Origin: Galaxea fascicularis | Lineage: Eukaryota; Cnidaria; Anthozoa; Scleractinia; Euphylliidae | DNA length: 64,000 bases | Assembly: GCA_948470475.1 (NCBI GenBank) | Contig: OX419338.1 | Coordinates: 13,795,425 to 13,859,424, forward strand | Direction: 5' to 3' | Shown: positions 1 to 12,126 of the stretch, one piece after another | Layout: each line of letters opens with the position of its first letter | Numbering within the stretch: the first letter of the stretch is position 1 | Position numbers and translations under genes: made by a program | The notes under the pieces: model-generated | The model's input: the letters and a program-made list of their open reading frames with translations, nothing else | Databases searched by the model: none | What the model was told of the DNA's origin: nothing

Positions 1-648
1 GGTGGTCTCTTGTAGTGATTGCAATTGATCAGATGACAGAGGGGTGAAATACAAGAAATCTATGCCAAAACGGAACATCAACTTGACTAGTCGTGCGGGC
101 TTCTCAGACTTGCCAGCATACCTTAGTGCAGTGGATCTAGCCAGCATGAGTTCAGATGTTGTAAGGCCAAGACCGCAAATCATCTCTTTGGAGAGGATGG
201 CTTGGTTAGTTGTTCTTGCAGCTACGGTTAAATTCCCTTCCACCATGCCTCCATGAGAATCTGAGACCAGACGTCAGGGATAGCCGTGTGTATACTGAAG
301 GCTGATGTCACTCCAGGATGGTGCAAAAAGTGCCATGACGTTCCCAAATTGATCTAGTCTGAGTTGCTGGAGATTTTTGTCAAAGGCTAGAAGGCTGGTG
401 GTCATTTTTTTGCAAAGATGGTGGATTGTTCAAACTGAGGTCTTCTATCTGCCTGGCTTTCATCGGTGGCGGGTGGTTGATTCCCCTCGGCATGCCAGAC
501 AAAACGTTCGCAATATGTGTGGCAGGAAGCCAGGTCATCAAATTCAACAGGCCCCGTGTTGTCATGGTGAAAAAGCCCCTTTGGCAAGCAGAGCGTGTCA
601 AAAAGGCACAGGCCTGAATTTAACACTGTGGGCTGGTCTTCACGAGTC
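1..648 (-). pseudogene. Exon C copy (array A unit 1), clipped by window edge
   Basis: This is the 5' part of exon C on the minus strand, from the splice acceptor at 649-650 to the window edge. The full copy at 3666-4474 is described in detail. The 22-bp deletion near 415 is present. Confidence 0.5.
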
Positions 649-2580
649 CTATAGGGAAGAAAGGTTGAATTGTTTCATCAGGTATTTCAATCTTTGCTTT
701 TCTTTCAAAGAGAAAACTGCCAGCCAAGGCTTTTAATTGAGTTAACTCCTTTCTCCCTTTTTGTTGTTTTTACGCTGCTTAGCGGAGAGGCAAATTCAAA
801 ATCAAGTCATGCTGAAGGTATCCATCCACTGCGTGCAATTTTTGTTCAGTTAAGTATGGGGATCCTATTATCATTTTCTAGCAGATGTTCATGTATATAT
901 CAGGGGCTCTCCATGTGGTTAGCCGTCAAATGGCCAAACATTTAACCTTCGACCGTCAAAATGGCTTGTTTTTAAACGTCAAAGCAACCCCCTGTTGAGA
1001 CCCTCATGTCAGTTTGTGTAAAACAAATGTAATGGACAAACAAAAAATAGATACATCAATATTTACAATTTATTCTCTAGCAGGCTTTCAACCGCTCAAT
1101 TTTCTCTTAAAAAGAAATAATATAAAAAAGGAGTTTTCAAAATGGACTGAACCAGAGGTTGAAGGCGTGAAAGTCAACTCGCAACATTTATATCCTACGG
1201 CATTCCATTCACCACACCCAGCAAATTACTGCAAATACCTTTAATGCACCGTATCACTTCACTGAGTATCACTGTATATAACTATGTATTAACGTATATC
1301 ACTGCTCTTATGTTCTCAGAAAAATCAACTGATTTGCTTGCCAGAAAAATACCGAAAACTAGATCCACAACTGTTTTCTAAAGAAATTGCCCCTTGAAAA
1401 CAACTAGTCAACAATGTTTCGTCAAGGCGATTTAACACGGCTATTATTTTTTCTACACAGTCAAAAACTCTTCTGCCATAAATTTTACTGTACCAGATTT
1501 TCTGAAAATGTATTGAATAGGCACCCCAGGGGAGACCTATCCAAACAGATCGATATGAATGTGACGAGAAAAACCGGAAAAACTGAGGAGGCTCGATGTG
1601 TCTCCTGAAACTCCCGTTTTATTCTGCAAATAATTAAAATTACTCGAATTACGCGAGCCGCTAGATAGGCGGTAAAAGAACCGAAAATAACAACAATGTA
1701 ACTTATGAAGGCACAAATATTTGACAACATCGCTTACCAAGTATCGACGGTCAGTAAAAGGTCCAATACGGACAAAACAGGAGGAAATAGCTCCAAAAAT
1801 ACGAGTTCACTAACAAGGCACAGGATCGTCAGAAAACGTGTTGTTGTTTTTTGGCATTGAGAGATTGCCCGGATGTATGCACGATGAAACTGCTGACCTA
1901 TACCTGGTGTTGAGAGCGAGCCTCAACATGTATTTTCAGTCCAACTCCAATTCAGTCACATGTTCAGGACTGCAGTTTCACTGTCAGAAACCGACACACT
2001 TTTATGTTCTCAAATAGTATGGCTAATATCCTGGCTTAGCTAGTCATTTGTTGCATTGTTTACCTCGGTCCCCAATTCTTTTTCACAGATTGTTCAGTTA
2101 AATCTCCCAGCCTGCAACAGACACATTTTGCTGTTCTAACCTACTGTCCATGACCTAAATGTTTTTGCTGTACAAACGGAGATTTATGTGGACAGCCAAA
2201 ATTTAGCCGCACCAGCTGCGTTACACTTAAAACTCGAGTTCTTTCTTGATGTTAATAATTACATCCTTACTCAGAAGGACAGGAAAATATCCACATGAAA
2301 TTCAGAATCTAGACAGCACATCTCAAAAATCAGGCGCGCTTGTAATTTCAAAGAAATTGGGCACGCGTGCAGGGTGTTCATTAGGCATCTGAGATCGGAG
2401 AATTTTCCGGTTAAATTTCCATGGCCTGTGGTAGCCTTGAAGGTAATTTTTTTCTATGAGTGGTCAGATTCTCCTGTTACTTTATACTATCCTCCTGCTA
2501 CTTCAGTTCTTAATGAAAACCCTGCACGTGAACATAGCTAACAGACGTGAAAACAGACGACAGCTTGTAATCAATGTTCA
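649..2580. other. Array A spacer, no gene recognised
   Basis: About 1.9 kb of AT-rich sequence between the 5' edge of one exon C and the 3' end of the next exon D. Open frames here are short and unconvincing on both strands. It would have to contain the promoter and any first exon if the array A gene copies were ever transcribed one by one, but I could not identify either. It is not found in array B. Copies lie at 4475-6406, 8301-10232 and, cut by the gap, 12127-13800. Confidence 0.6.
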
Positions 2581-3340
2581 TTAAATTTCAGACTGCTCAA
2601 CATTTTCACCTGCATCCCTTGTCAGTCCAAAGCAGCCAGGAAATACTGTGCGTAGGACAGTTTCCTCTTCTGTGGTGTCTTCAGTCTCCAAGTAATGATC
2701 CCAGTTGCTGTTGGGTGCACTGGATAAGCAAGTGTGGCACAGATACAAAAGAACGGCTAACTGGTTTTGTTCGCTGATCTGGTATCCGACTGCTATGCCA
2801 AATTTTGAGATGTTGTTCCAGAAATTACCCCAGCCCTTGATGAGCTGCAGGTGATGCAAGTTGGGGCAATGCTGTGTCAGATATCCAATGTTAGCAATGT
2901 TACGCAGAGGTGAGCTGCCACAACTTAGCAGTAAAGACAGGGCAGTGTGTACGGTTTTGCGTTCCTCCTCGGATGGGTCGGTTGCCCAATACTGAACAGC
3001 AATGTGATGTGACAAGCCAAGCAAGAGAGACAGCCACTGATTTTTTCTAACGCCCACCTCAGTAAACTCCCTGACATCCAGTTTGTTCATAAAGGCACAG
3101 ACAGGACAGTTGGTATTCAGACATGCTGAACGCACGGTGTGAACCTCCCCTCCCTCCTCTGCAATCAAGTTATACGACCAGTTTTCATCGTGTTGGCTGC
3201 CCTAAACAAACACAGTTCTTTTTGCAAACTTCCCACAGCCATTGCATCTGCTCTTTTACACACGTCTGGCGGGCAGCTTCTTGTGCAGCCTGGTATACAA
3301 GACGGTCGTGCTGCTGGTGGTCTACTGCTTTGCGGCATTG
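2581..3340 (-). pseudogene. Exon D of an unrecognised gene, array A version with complete 3' end but internal deletion
   Basis: An acceptor (GGCAG at 3341-3342, after a long T tract on the minus strand) precedes a frame starting QCRKAVDHQQHDRLVYQ. It runs to CVCLGQPTR and then a stop, because 29 bp found in array B are missing at about 3200. In the shifted frame a 195-codon stretch is open from 3168 to the stop at 2581. It includes ACLNTNCPVCAFMNKLDV, LSHHIAVQYWATDPSEEE and ALSLLLSCGSSPLRNIANIG, and ends NVEQSEI. The isolated CPVC is not a complete zinc-binding motif. The long open C-terminal part is absent from array B, where the unit breaks at the equivalent of 3003. This looks like the terminal exon of the gene that also contains exon C. 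Its family is unknown to me. Confidence 0.5.
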
Positions 3341-3665
3341 CTGCCAAAAAAAAAAAAATTGAATATCTAACCATCAGAAAACCAATGTACCTCAGTCTGT
3401 AAAACTAACTAACCTGGAATAATTAACGTTGGGATACAAAGCAAGCTGAGAATCAAAGTGGGGTGAGTAATCATTGTAACCCAAATTTCATTTTGAACTA
3501 CAACATGCAAGTATCACGTACAAACTGGATTTGAAAGTAGATTAAAACTGCTTTTTCCTGTGACAGGACCAATACACTTAAGGTATATCAGAGAGACCGA
3601 TGCTACCATTTCAATGGAACAGAATTCACTTGATATCAATTTAGCTAAGACAGCTAGTCACTTAC
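3341..3665 (-). other. Putative intron between exons C and D (array A)
   Basis: These 325 bases lie between a GTAAGTG donor and a T-rich acceptor on the minus strand and are stop-rich in all frames. They include a 52-bp segment (about 3600-3650) related to one seen twice in each array B unit. Copies lie at 7167-7491 and 10993-11317. The reading frames flanking this intron are out of phase with each other, so the splice is inferred from consensus signals only. Confidence 0.4.
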
Positions 3666-4474
3666 CTAAGAAGGGAGGACAGGTTCGTTTTCAGCCTTAT
3701 ATTCCGTCAGTCTAGCCAGGGACTCAGGACTGGGAATTCGAGCAGGAACAATTCTGGGTAACGCCAGTAACAGTTGCTGTCAGAATCACCGCTTTCTAGA
3801 CTCAAAATGTTGTCACGGAGCTGAGAGGTGGTCTCTTGTAGTGATTGCAATTGATCAGATGACAGAGGGGTGAAATACAAGAAATCTATGCCAAAACGGA
3901 ACATCAACTTGACTAGTCGTGCGGGCTTCTCAGACTTGCCAGCATACCTTAGTGCAGTGGATCTAGCCAGCATGAGTTCAGATGTTGTAAGGCCAAGACC
4001 GCAAATCATCTCTTTGGAGAGGATGGCTTGGTTAGTTGTTCTTGCAGCTACGGTTAAATTCCCTTCCACCATGCCTCCATGAGAATCTGAGACCAGACGT
4101 CAGGGATAGCCGTGTGTATACTGAAGGCTGATGTCACTCCAGGATGGTGCAAAAAGTGCCATGACGTTCCCAAATTGATCTAGTCTGAGTTGCTGGAGAT
4201 TTTTGTCAAAGGCTAGAAGGCTGGTGGTCATTTTTTTGCAAAGATGGTGGATTGTTCAAACTGAGGTCTTCTATCTGCCTGGCTTTCATCGGTGGCGGGT
4301 GGTTGATTCCCCTCGGCATGCCAGACAAAACGTTCGCAATATGTGTGGCAGGAAGCCAGGTCATCAAATTCAACAGGCCCCGTGTTGTCATGGTGAAAAA
4401 GCCCCTTTGGCAAGCAGAGCGTGTCAAAAAGGCACAGGCCTGAATTTAACACTGTGGGCTGGTCTTCACGAGTC
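3666..4474 (-). pseudogene. Exon C of an unrecognised gene, array A version, frameshifted
   Basis: The minus strand has a good acceptor, a pyrimidine-rich tract ending CCCTATAG at 4475-4476, and a consensus donor (GTAAGTG, intron from 3665). The frame opens as RTREDQPTVLN and continues through GLFHHDNTGPVEFDDLASCH and CERFVWHAEG, then stops at TIFAKK because 22 bp present in array B are missing near 4241. Beyond the deletion the frame reopens as SLLAFD, passes a TGA after YTHGYP (near 4104), and continues as MVEGNLTVAARTTNQAILSK to SPWLD, ending at 3707. Array B shows the undeleted form. The product is unknown: I recognise no catalytic motif, signal peptide or membrane segment. The central part is soluble and mixed charged-hydrophobic. 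Copies in the window are identical. Confidence 0.55.
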
Positions 4475-7400
4475 CTATAGGGAAGAAAGGTTGAATTGTT
4501 TCATCAGGTATTTCAATCTTTGCTTTTCTTTCAAAGAGAAAACTGCCAGCCAAGGCTTTTAATTGAGTTAACTCCTTTCTCCCTTTTTGTTGTTTTTACG
4601 CTGCTTAGCGGAGAGGCAAATTCAAAATCAAGTCATGCTGAAGGTATCCATCCACTGCGTGCAATTTTTGTTCAGTTAAGTATGGGGATCCTATTATCAT
4701 TTTCTAGCAGATGTTCATGTATATATCAGGGGCTCTCCATGTGGTTAGCCGTCAAATGGCCAAACATTTAACCTTCGACCGTCAAAATGGCTTGTTTTTA
4801 AACGTCAAAGCAACCCCCTGTTGAGACCCTCATGTCAGTTTGTGTAAAACAAATGTAATGGACAAACAAAAAATAGATACATCAATATTTACAATTTATT
4901 CTCTAGCAGGCTTTCAACCGCTCAATTTTCTCTTAAAAAGAAATAATATAAAAAAGGAGTTTTCAAAATGGACTGAACCAGAGGTTGAAGGCGTGAAAGT
5001 CAACTCGCAACATTTATATCCTACGGCATTCCATTCACCACACCCAGCAAATTACTGCAAATACCTTTAATGCACCGTATCACTTCACTGAGTATCACTG
5101 TATATAACTATGTATTAACGTATATCACTGCTCTTATGTTCTCAGAAAAATCAACTGATTTGCTTGCCAGAAAAATACCGAAAACTAGATCCACAACTGT
5201 TTTCTAAAGAAATTGCCCCTTGAAAACAACTAGTCAACAATGTTTCGTCAAGGCGATTTAACACGGCTATTATTTTTTCTACACAGTCAAAAACTCTTCT
5301 GCCATAAATTTTACTGTACCAGATTTTCTGAAAATGTATTGAATAGGCACCCCAGGGGAGACCTATCCAAACAGATCGATATGAATGTGACGAGAAAAAC
5401 CGGAAAAACTGAGGAGGCTCGATGTGTCTCCTGAAACTCCCGTTTTATTCTGCAAATAATTAAAATTACTCGAATTACGCGAGCCGCTAGATAGGCGGTA
5501 AAAGAACCGAAAATAACAACAATGTAACTTATGAAGGCACAAATATTTGACAACATCGCTTACCAAGTATCGACGGTCAGTAAAAGGTCCAATACGGACA
5601 AAACAGGAGGAAATAGCTCCAAAAATACGAGTTCACTAACAAGGCACAGGATCGTCAGAAAACGTGTTGTTGTTTTTTGGCATTGAGAGATTGCCCGGAT
5701 GTATGCACGATGAAACTGCTGACCTATACCTGGTGTTGAGAGCGAGCCTCAACATGTATTTTCAGTCCAACTCCAATTCAGTCACATGTTCAGGACTGCA
5801 GTTTCACTGTCAGAAACCGACACACTTTTATGTTCTCAAATAGTATGGCTAATATCCTGGCTTAGCTAGTCATTTGTTGCATTGTTTACCTCGGTCCCCA
5901 ATTCTTTTTCACAGATTGTTCAGTTAAATCTCCCAGCCTGCAACAGACACATTTTGCTGTTCTAACCTACTGTCCATGACCTAAATGTTTTTGCTGTACA
6001 AACGGAGATTTATGTGGACAGCCAAAATTTAGCCGCACCAGCTGCGTTACACTTAAAACTCGAGTTCTTTCTTGATGTTAATAATTACATCCTTACTCAG
6101 AAGGACAGGAAAATATCCACATGAAATTCAGAATCTAGACAGCACATCTCAAAAATCAGGCGCGCTTGTAATTTCAAAGAAATTGGGCACGCGTGCAGGG
6201 TGTTCATTAGGCATCTGAGATCGGAGAATTTTCCGGTTAAATTTCCATGGCCTGTGGTAGCCTTGAAGGTAATTTTTTTCTATGAGTGGTCAGATTCTCC
6301 TGTTACTTTATACTATCCTCCTGCTACTTCAGTTCTTAATGAAAACCCTGCACGTGAACATAGCTAACAGACGTGAAAACAGACGACAGCTTGTAATCAA
6401 TGTTCATTAAATTTCAGACTGCTCAACATTTTCACCTGCATCCCTTGTCAGTCCAAAGCAGCCAGGAAATACTGTGCGTAGGACAGTTTCCTCTTCTGTG
6501 GTGTCTTCAGTCTCCAAGTAATGATCCCAGTTGCTGTTGGGTGCACTGGATAAGCAAGTGTGGCACAGATACAAAAGAACGGCTAACTGGTTTTGTTCGC
6601 TGATCTGGTATCCGACTGCTATGCCAAATTTTGAGATGTTGTTCCAGAAATTACCCCAGCCCTTGATGAGCTGCAGGTGATGCAAGTTGGGGCAATGCTG
6701 TGTCAGATATCCAATGTTAGCAATGTTACGCAGAGGTGAGCTGCCACAACTTAGCAGTAAAGACAGGGCAGTGTGTACGGTTTTGCGTTCCTCCTCGGAT
6801 GGGTCGGTTGCCCAATACTGAACAGCAATGTGATGTGACAAGCCAAGCAAGAGAGACAGCCACTGATTTTTTCTAACGCCCACCTCAGTAAACTCCCTGA
6901 CATCCAGTTTGTTCATAAAGGCACAGACAGGACAGTTGGTATTCAGACATGCTGAACGCACGGTGTGAACCTCCCCTCCCTCCTCTGCAATCAAGTTATA
7001 CGACCAGTTTTCATCGTGTTGGCTGCCCTAAACAAACACAGTTCTTTTTGCAAACTTCCCACAGCCATTGCATCTGCTCTTTTACACACGTCTGGCGGGC
7101 AGCTTCTTGTGCAGCCTGGTATACAAGACGGTCGTGCTGCTGGTGGTCTACTGCTTTGCGGCATTGCTGCCAAAAAAAAAAAAATTGAATATCTAACCAT
7201 CAGAAAACCAATGTACCTCAGTCTGTAAAACTAACTAACCTGGAATAATTAACGTTGGGATACAAAGCAAGCTGAGAATCAAAGTGGGGTGAGTAATCAT
7301 TGTAACCCAAATTTCATTTTGAACTACAACATGCAAGTATCACGTACAAACTGGATTTGAAAGTAGATTAAAACTGCTTTTTCCTGTGACAGGACCAATA

Positions 7401-7652
7401 CACTTAAGGTATATCAGAGAGACCGATGCTACCATTTCAATGGAACAGAATTCACTTGATATCAATTTAGCTAAGACAGCTAGTCACTTACCTAAGAAGG
7501 GAGGACAGGTTCGTTTTCAGCCTTATATTCCGTCAGTCTAGCCAGGGACTCAGGACTGGGAATTCGAGCAGGAACAATTCTGGGTAACGCCAGTAACAGT
7601 TGCTGTCAGAATCACCGCTTTCTAGACTCAAAATGTTGTCACGGAGCTGAGA
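3827..7652. repeat. Array A unit 2
   Basis: Identical by eye to unit 1 at a 3826-bp offset, with the same deletions in exons C and D. Confidence 0.95.
6407..7166 (-). pseudogene. Exon D copy, array A unit 2
   Basis: Identical by eye to 2581-3340, including the deletion that separates the N- and C-terminal frames near 7026. Confidence 0.5.
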
Positions 7653-8300
7653 GGTGGTCTCTTGTAGTGATTGCAATTGATCAGATGACAGAGGGGTGAA
7701 ATACAAGAAATCTATGCCAAAACGGAACATCAACTTGACTAGTCGTGCGGGCTTCTCAGACTTGCCAGCATACCTTAGTGCAGTGGATCTAGCCAGCATG
7801 AGTTCAGATGTTGTAAGGCCAAGACCGCAAATCATCTCTTTGGAGAGGATGGCTTGGTTAGTTGTTCTTGCAGCTACGGTTAAATTCCCTTCCACCATGC
7901 CTCCATGAGAATCTGAGACCAGACGTCAGGGATAGCCGTGTGTATACTGAAGGCTGATGTCACTCCAGGATGGTGCAAAAAGTGCCATGACGTTCCCAAA
8001 TTGATCTAGTCTGAGTTGCTGGAGATTTTTGTCAAAGGCTAGAAGGCTGGTGGTCATTTTTTTGCAAAGATGGTGGATTGTTCAAACTGAGGTCTTCTAT
8101 CTGCCTGGCTTTCATCGGTGGCGGGTGGTTGATTCCCCTCGGCATGCCAGACAAAACGTTCGCAATATGTGTGGCAGGAAGCCAGGTCATCAAATTCAAC
8201 AGGCCCCGTGTTGTCATGGTGAAAAAGCCCCTTTGGCAAGCAGAGCGTGTCAAAAAGGCACAGGCCTGAATTTAACACTGTGGGCTGGTCTTCACGAGTC
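7492..8300 (-). pseudogene. Exon C copy, array A unit 2-3
   Basis: Same acceptor, donor, 22-bp deletion and internal TGA as the copy at 3666-4474, with no change seen. Confidence 0.5.
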
Positions 8301-11300
8301 CTATAGGGAAGAAAGGTTGAATTGTTTCATCAGGTATTTCAATCTTTGCTTTTCTTTCAAAGAGAAAACTGCCAGCCAAGGCTTTTAATTGAGTTAACTC
8401 CTTTCTCCCTTTTTGTTGTTTTTACGCTGCTTAGCGGAGAGGCAAATTCAAAATCAAGTCATGCTGAAGGTATCCATCCACTGCGTGCAATTTTTGTTCA
8501 GTTAAGTATGGGGATCCTATTATCATTTTCTAGCAGATGTTCATGTATATATCAGGGGCTCTCCATGTGGTTAGCCGTCAAATGGCCAAACATTTAACCT
8601 TCGACCGTCAAAATGGCTTGTTTTTAAACGTCAAAGCAACCCCCTGTTGAGACCCTCATGTCAGTTTGTGTAAAACAAATGTAATGGACAAACAAAAAAT
8701 AGATACATCAATATTTACAATTTATTCTCTAGCAGGCTTTCAACCGCTCAATTTTCTCTTAAAAAGAAATAATATAAAAAAGGAGTTTTCAAAATGGACT
8801 GAACCAGAGGTTGAAGGCGTGAAAGTCAACTCGCAACATTTATATCCTACGGCATTCCATTCACCACACCCAGCAAATTACTGCAAATACCTTTAATGCA
8901 CCGTATCACTTCACTGAGTATCACTGTATATAACTATGTATTAACGTATATCACTGCTCTTATGTTCTCAGAAAAATCAACTGATTTGCTTGCCAGAAAA
9001 ATACCGAAAACTAGATCCACAACTGTTTTCTAAAGAAATTGCCCCTTGAAAACAACTAGTCAACAATGTTTCGTCAAGGCGATTTAACACGGCTATTATT
9101 TTTTCTACACAGTCAAAAACTCTTCTGCCATAAATTTTACTGTACCAGATTTTCTGAAAATGTATTGAATAGGCACCCCAGGGGAGACCTATCCAAACAG
9201 ATCGATATGAATGTGACGAGAAAAACCGGAAAAACTGAGGAGGCTCGATGTGTCTCCTGAAACTCCCGTTTTATTCTGCAAATAATTAAAATTACTCGAA
9301 TTACGCGAGCCGCTAGATAGGCGGTAAAAGAACCGAAAATAACAACAATGTAACTTATGAAGGCACAAATATTTGACAACATCGCTTACCAAGTATCGAC
9401 GGTCAGTAAAAGGTCCAATACGGACAAAACAGGAGGAAATAGCTCCAAAAATACGAGTTCACTAACAAGGCACAGGATCGTCAGAAAACGTGTTGTTGTT
9501 TTTTGGCATTGAGAGATTGCCCGGATGTATGCACGATGAAACTGCTGACCTATACCTGGTGTTGAGAGCGAGCCTCAACATGTATTTTCAGTCCAACTCC
9601 AATTCAGTCACATGTTCAGGACTGCAGTTTCACTGTCAGAAACCGACACACTTTTATGTTCTCAAATAGTATGGCTAATATCCTGGCTTAGCTAGTCATT
9701 TGTTGCATTGTTTACCTCGGTCCCCAATTCTTTTTCACAGATTGTTCAGTTAAATCTCCCAGCCTGCAACAGACACATTTTGCTGTTCTAACCTACTGTC
9801 CATGACCTAAATGTTTTTGCTGTACAAACGGAGATTTATGTGGACAGCCAAAATTTAGCCGCACCAGCTGCGTTACACTTAAAACTCGAGTTCTTTCTTG
9901 ATGTTAATAATTACATCCTTACTCAGAAGGACAGGAAAATATCCACATGAAATTCAGAATCTAGACAGCACATCTCAAAAATCAGGCGCGCTTGTAATTT
10001 CAAAGAAATTGGGCACGCGTGCAGGGTGTTCATTAGGCATCTGAGATCGGAGAATTTTCCGGTTAAATTTCCATGGCCTGTGGTAGCCTTGAAGGTAATT
10101 TTTTTCTATGAGTGGTCAGATTCTCCTGTTACTTTATACTATCCTCCTGCTACTTCAGTTCTTAATGAAAACCCTGCACGTGAACATAGCTAACAGACGT
10201 GAAAACAGACGACAGCTTGTAATCAATGTTCATTAAATTTCAGACTGCTCAACATTTTCACCTGCATCCCTTGTCAGTCCAAAGCAGCCAGGAAATACTG
10301 TGCGTAGGACAGTTTCCTCTTCTGTGGTGTCTTCAGTCTCCAAGTAATGATCCCAGTTGCTGTTGGGTGCACTGGATAAGCAAGTGTGGCACAGATACAA
10401 AAGAACGGCTAACTGGTTTTGTTCGCTGATCTGGTATCCGACTGCTATGCCAAATTTTGAGATGTTGTTCCAGAAATTACCCCAGCCCTTGATGAGCTGC
10501 AGGTGATGCAAGTTGGGGCAATGCTGTGTCAGATATCCAATGTTAGCAATGTTACGCAGAGGTGAGCTGCCACAACTTAGCAGTAAAGACAGGGCAGTGT
10601 GTACGGTTTTGCGTTCCTCCTCGGATGGGTCGGTTGCCCAATACTGAACAGCAATGTGATGTGACAAGCCAAGCAAGAGAGACAGCCACTGATTTTTTCT
10701 AACGCCCACCTCAGTAAACTCCCTGACATCCAGTTTGTTCATAAAGGCACAGACAGGACAGTTGGTATTCAGACATGCTGAACGCACGGTGTGAACCTCC
10801 CCTCCCTCCTCTGCAATCAAGTTATACGACCAGTTTTCATCGTGTTGGCTGCCCTAAACAAACACAGTTCTTTTTGCAAACTTCCCACAGCCATTGCATC
10901 TGCTCTTTTACACACGTCTGGCGGGCAGCTTCTTGTGCAGCCTGGTATACAAGACGGTCGTGCTGCTGGTGGTCTACTGCTTTGCGGCATTGCTGCCAAA
11001 AAAAAAAAAATTGAATATCTAACCATCAGAAAACCAATGTACCTCAGTCTGTAAAACTAACTAACCTGGAATAATTAACGTTGGGATACAAAGCAAGCTG
11101 AGAATCAAAGTGGGGTGAGTAATCATTGTAACCCAAATTTCATTTTGAACTACAACATGCAAGTATCACGTACAAACTGGATTTGAAAGTAGATTAAAAC
11201 TGCTTTTTCCTGTGACAGGACCAATACACTTAAGGTATATCAGAGAGACCGATGCTACCATTTCAATGGAACAGAATTCACTTGATATCAATTTAGCTAA

Positions 11301-11478
11301 GACAGCTAGTCACTTACCTAAGAAGGGAGGACAGGTTCGTTTTCAGCCTTATATTCCGTCAGTCTAGCCAGGGACTCAGGACTGGGAATTCGAGCAGGAA
11401 CAATTCTGGGTAACGCCAGTAACAGTTGCTGTCAGAATCACCGCTTTCTAGACTCAAAATGTTGTCACGGAGCTGAGA
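7653..11478. repeat. Array A unit 3
   Basis: Identical by eye to units 1 and 2. The lack of any private variant is stricter homogeneity than seen in array B and could mean very recent amplification or a collapsed or consensus-polished assembly. Confidence 0.95.
10233..10992 (-). pseudogene. Exon D copy, array A unit 3
   Basis: Identical by eye to 2581-3340. No fourth copy is visible because the gap begins before it. Confidence 0.5.
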
Positions 11479-12126
11479 GGTGGTCTCTTGTAGTGATTGC
11501 AATTGATCAGATGACAGAGGGGTGAAATACAAGAAATCTATGCCAAAACGGAACATCAACTTGACTAGTCGTGCGGGCTTCTCAGACTTGCCAGCATACC
11601 TTAGTGCAGTGGATCTAGCCAGCATGAGTTCAGATGTTGTAAGGCCAAGACCGCAAATCATCTCTTTGGAGAGGATGGCTTGGTTAGTTGTTCTTGCAGC
11701 TACGGTTAAATTCCCTTCCACCATGCCTCCATGAGAATCTGAGACCAGACGTCAGGGATAGCCGTGTGTATACTGAAGGCTGATGTCACTCCAGGATGGT
11801 GCAAAAAGTGCCATGACGTTCCCAAATTGATCTAGTCTGAGTTGCTGGAGATTTTTGTCAAAGGCTAGAAGGCTGGTGGTCATTTTTTTGCAAAGATGGT
11901 GGATTGTTCAAACTGAGGTCTTCTATCTGCCTGGCTTTCATCGGTGGCGGGTGGTTGATTCCCCTCGGCATGCCAGACAAAACGTTCGCAATATGTGTGG
12001 CAGGAAGCCAGGTCATCAAATTCAACAGGCCCCGTGTTGTCATGGTGAAAAAGCCCCTTTGGCAAGCAGAGCGTGTCAAAAAGGCACAGGCCTGAATTTA
12101 ACACTGTGGGCTGGTCTTCACGAGTC
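11318..12126 (-). pseudogene. Exon C copy, array A unit 3-4
   Basis: Same structure and lesions as the copy at 3666-4474. It is the last exon C before the gap. Confidence 0.5.

Larger units (their letters stand above)
1..3826. repeat. Array A unit 1
   Basis: Unit phase is set by the window edge, not by a biological boundary. It holds the promoter-distal part of exon C at its left end, the A-specific spacer, exon D and the start of the next exon C. Confidence 0.95.

Noticed and set aside
44..1244. Many plus-strand open frames of 60-120 codons in the core and spacer of array A
   Set aside because: They overlap the minus-strand exon remnants or AT-rich spacer, have no splice or start context, and differ between arrays by frameshifts without any sign of constraint.
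1485..1730. Hydrophobic 81-codon minus-strand frame resembling a membrane segment
   Set aside because: It lies in stop-rich spacer, overlaps other frames, and its hydrophobicity is explained by T-rich codons.
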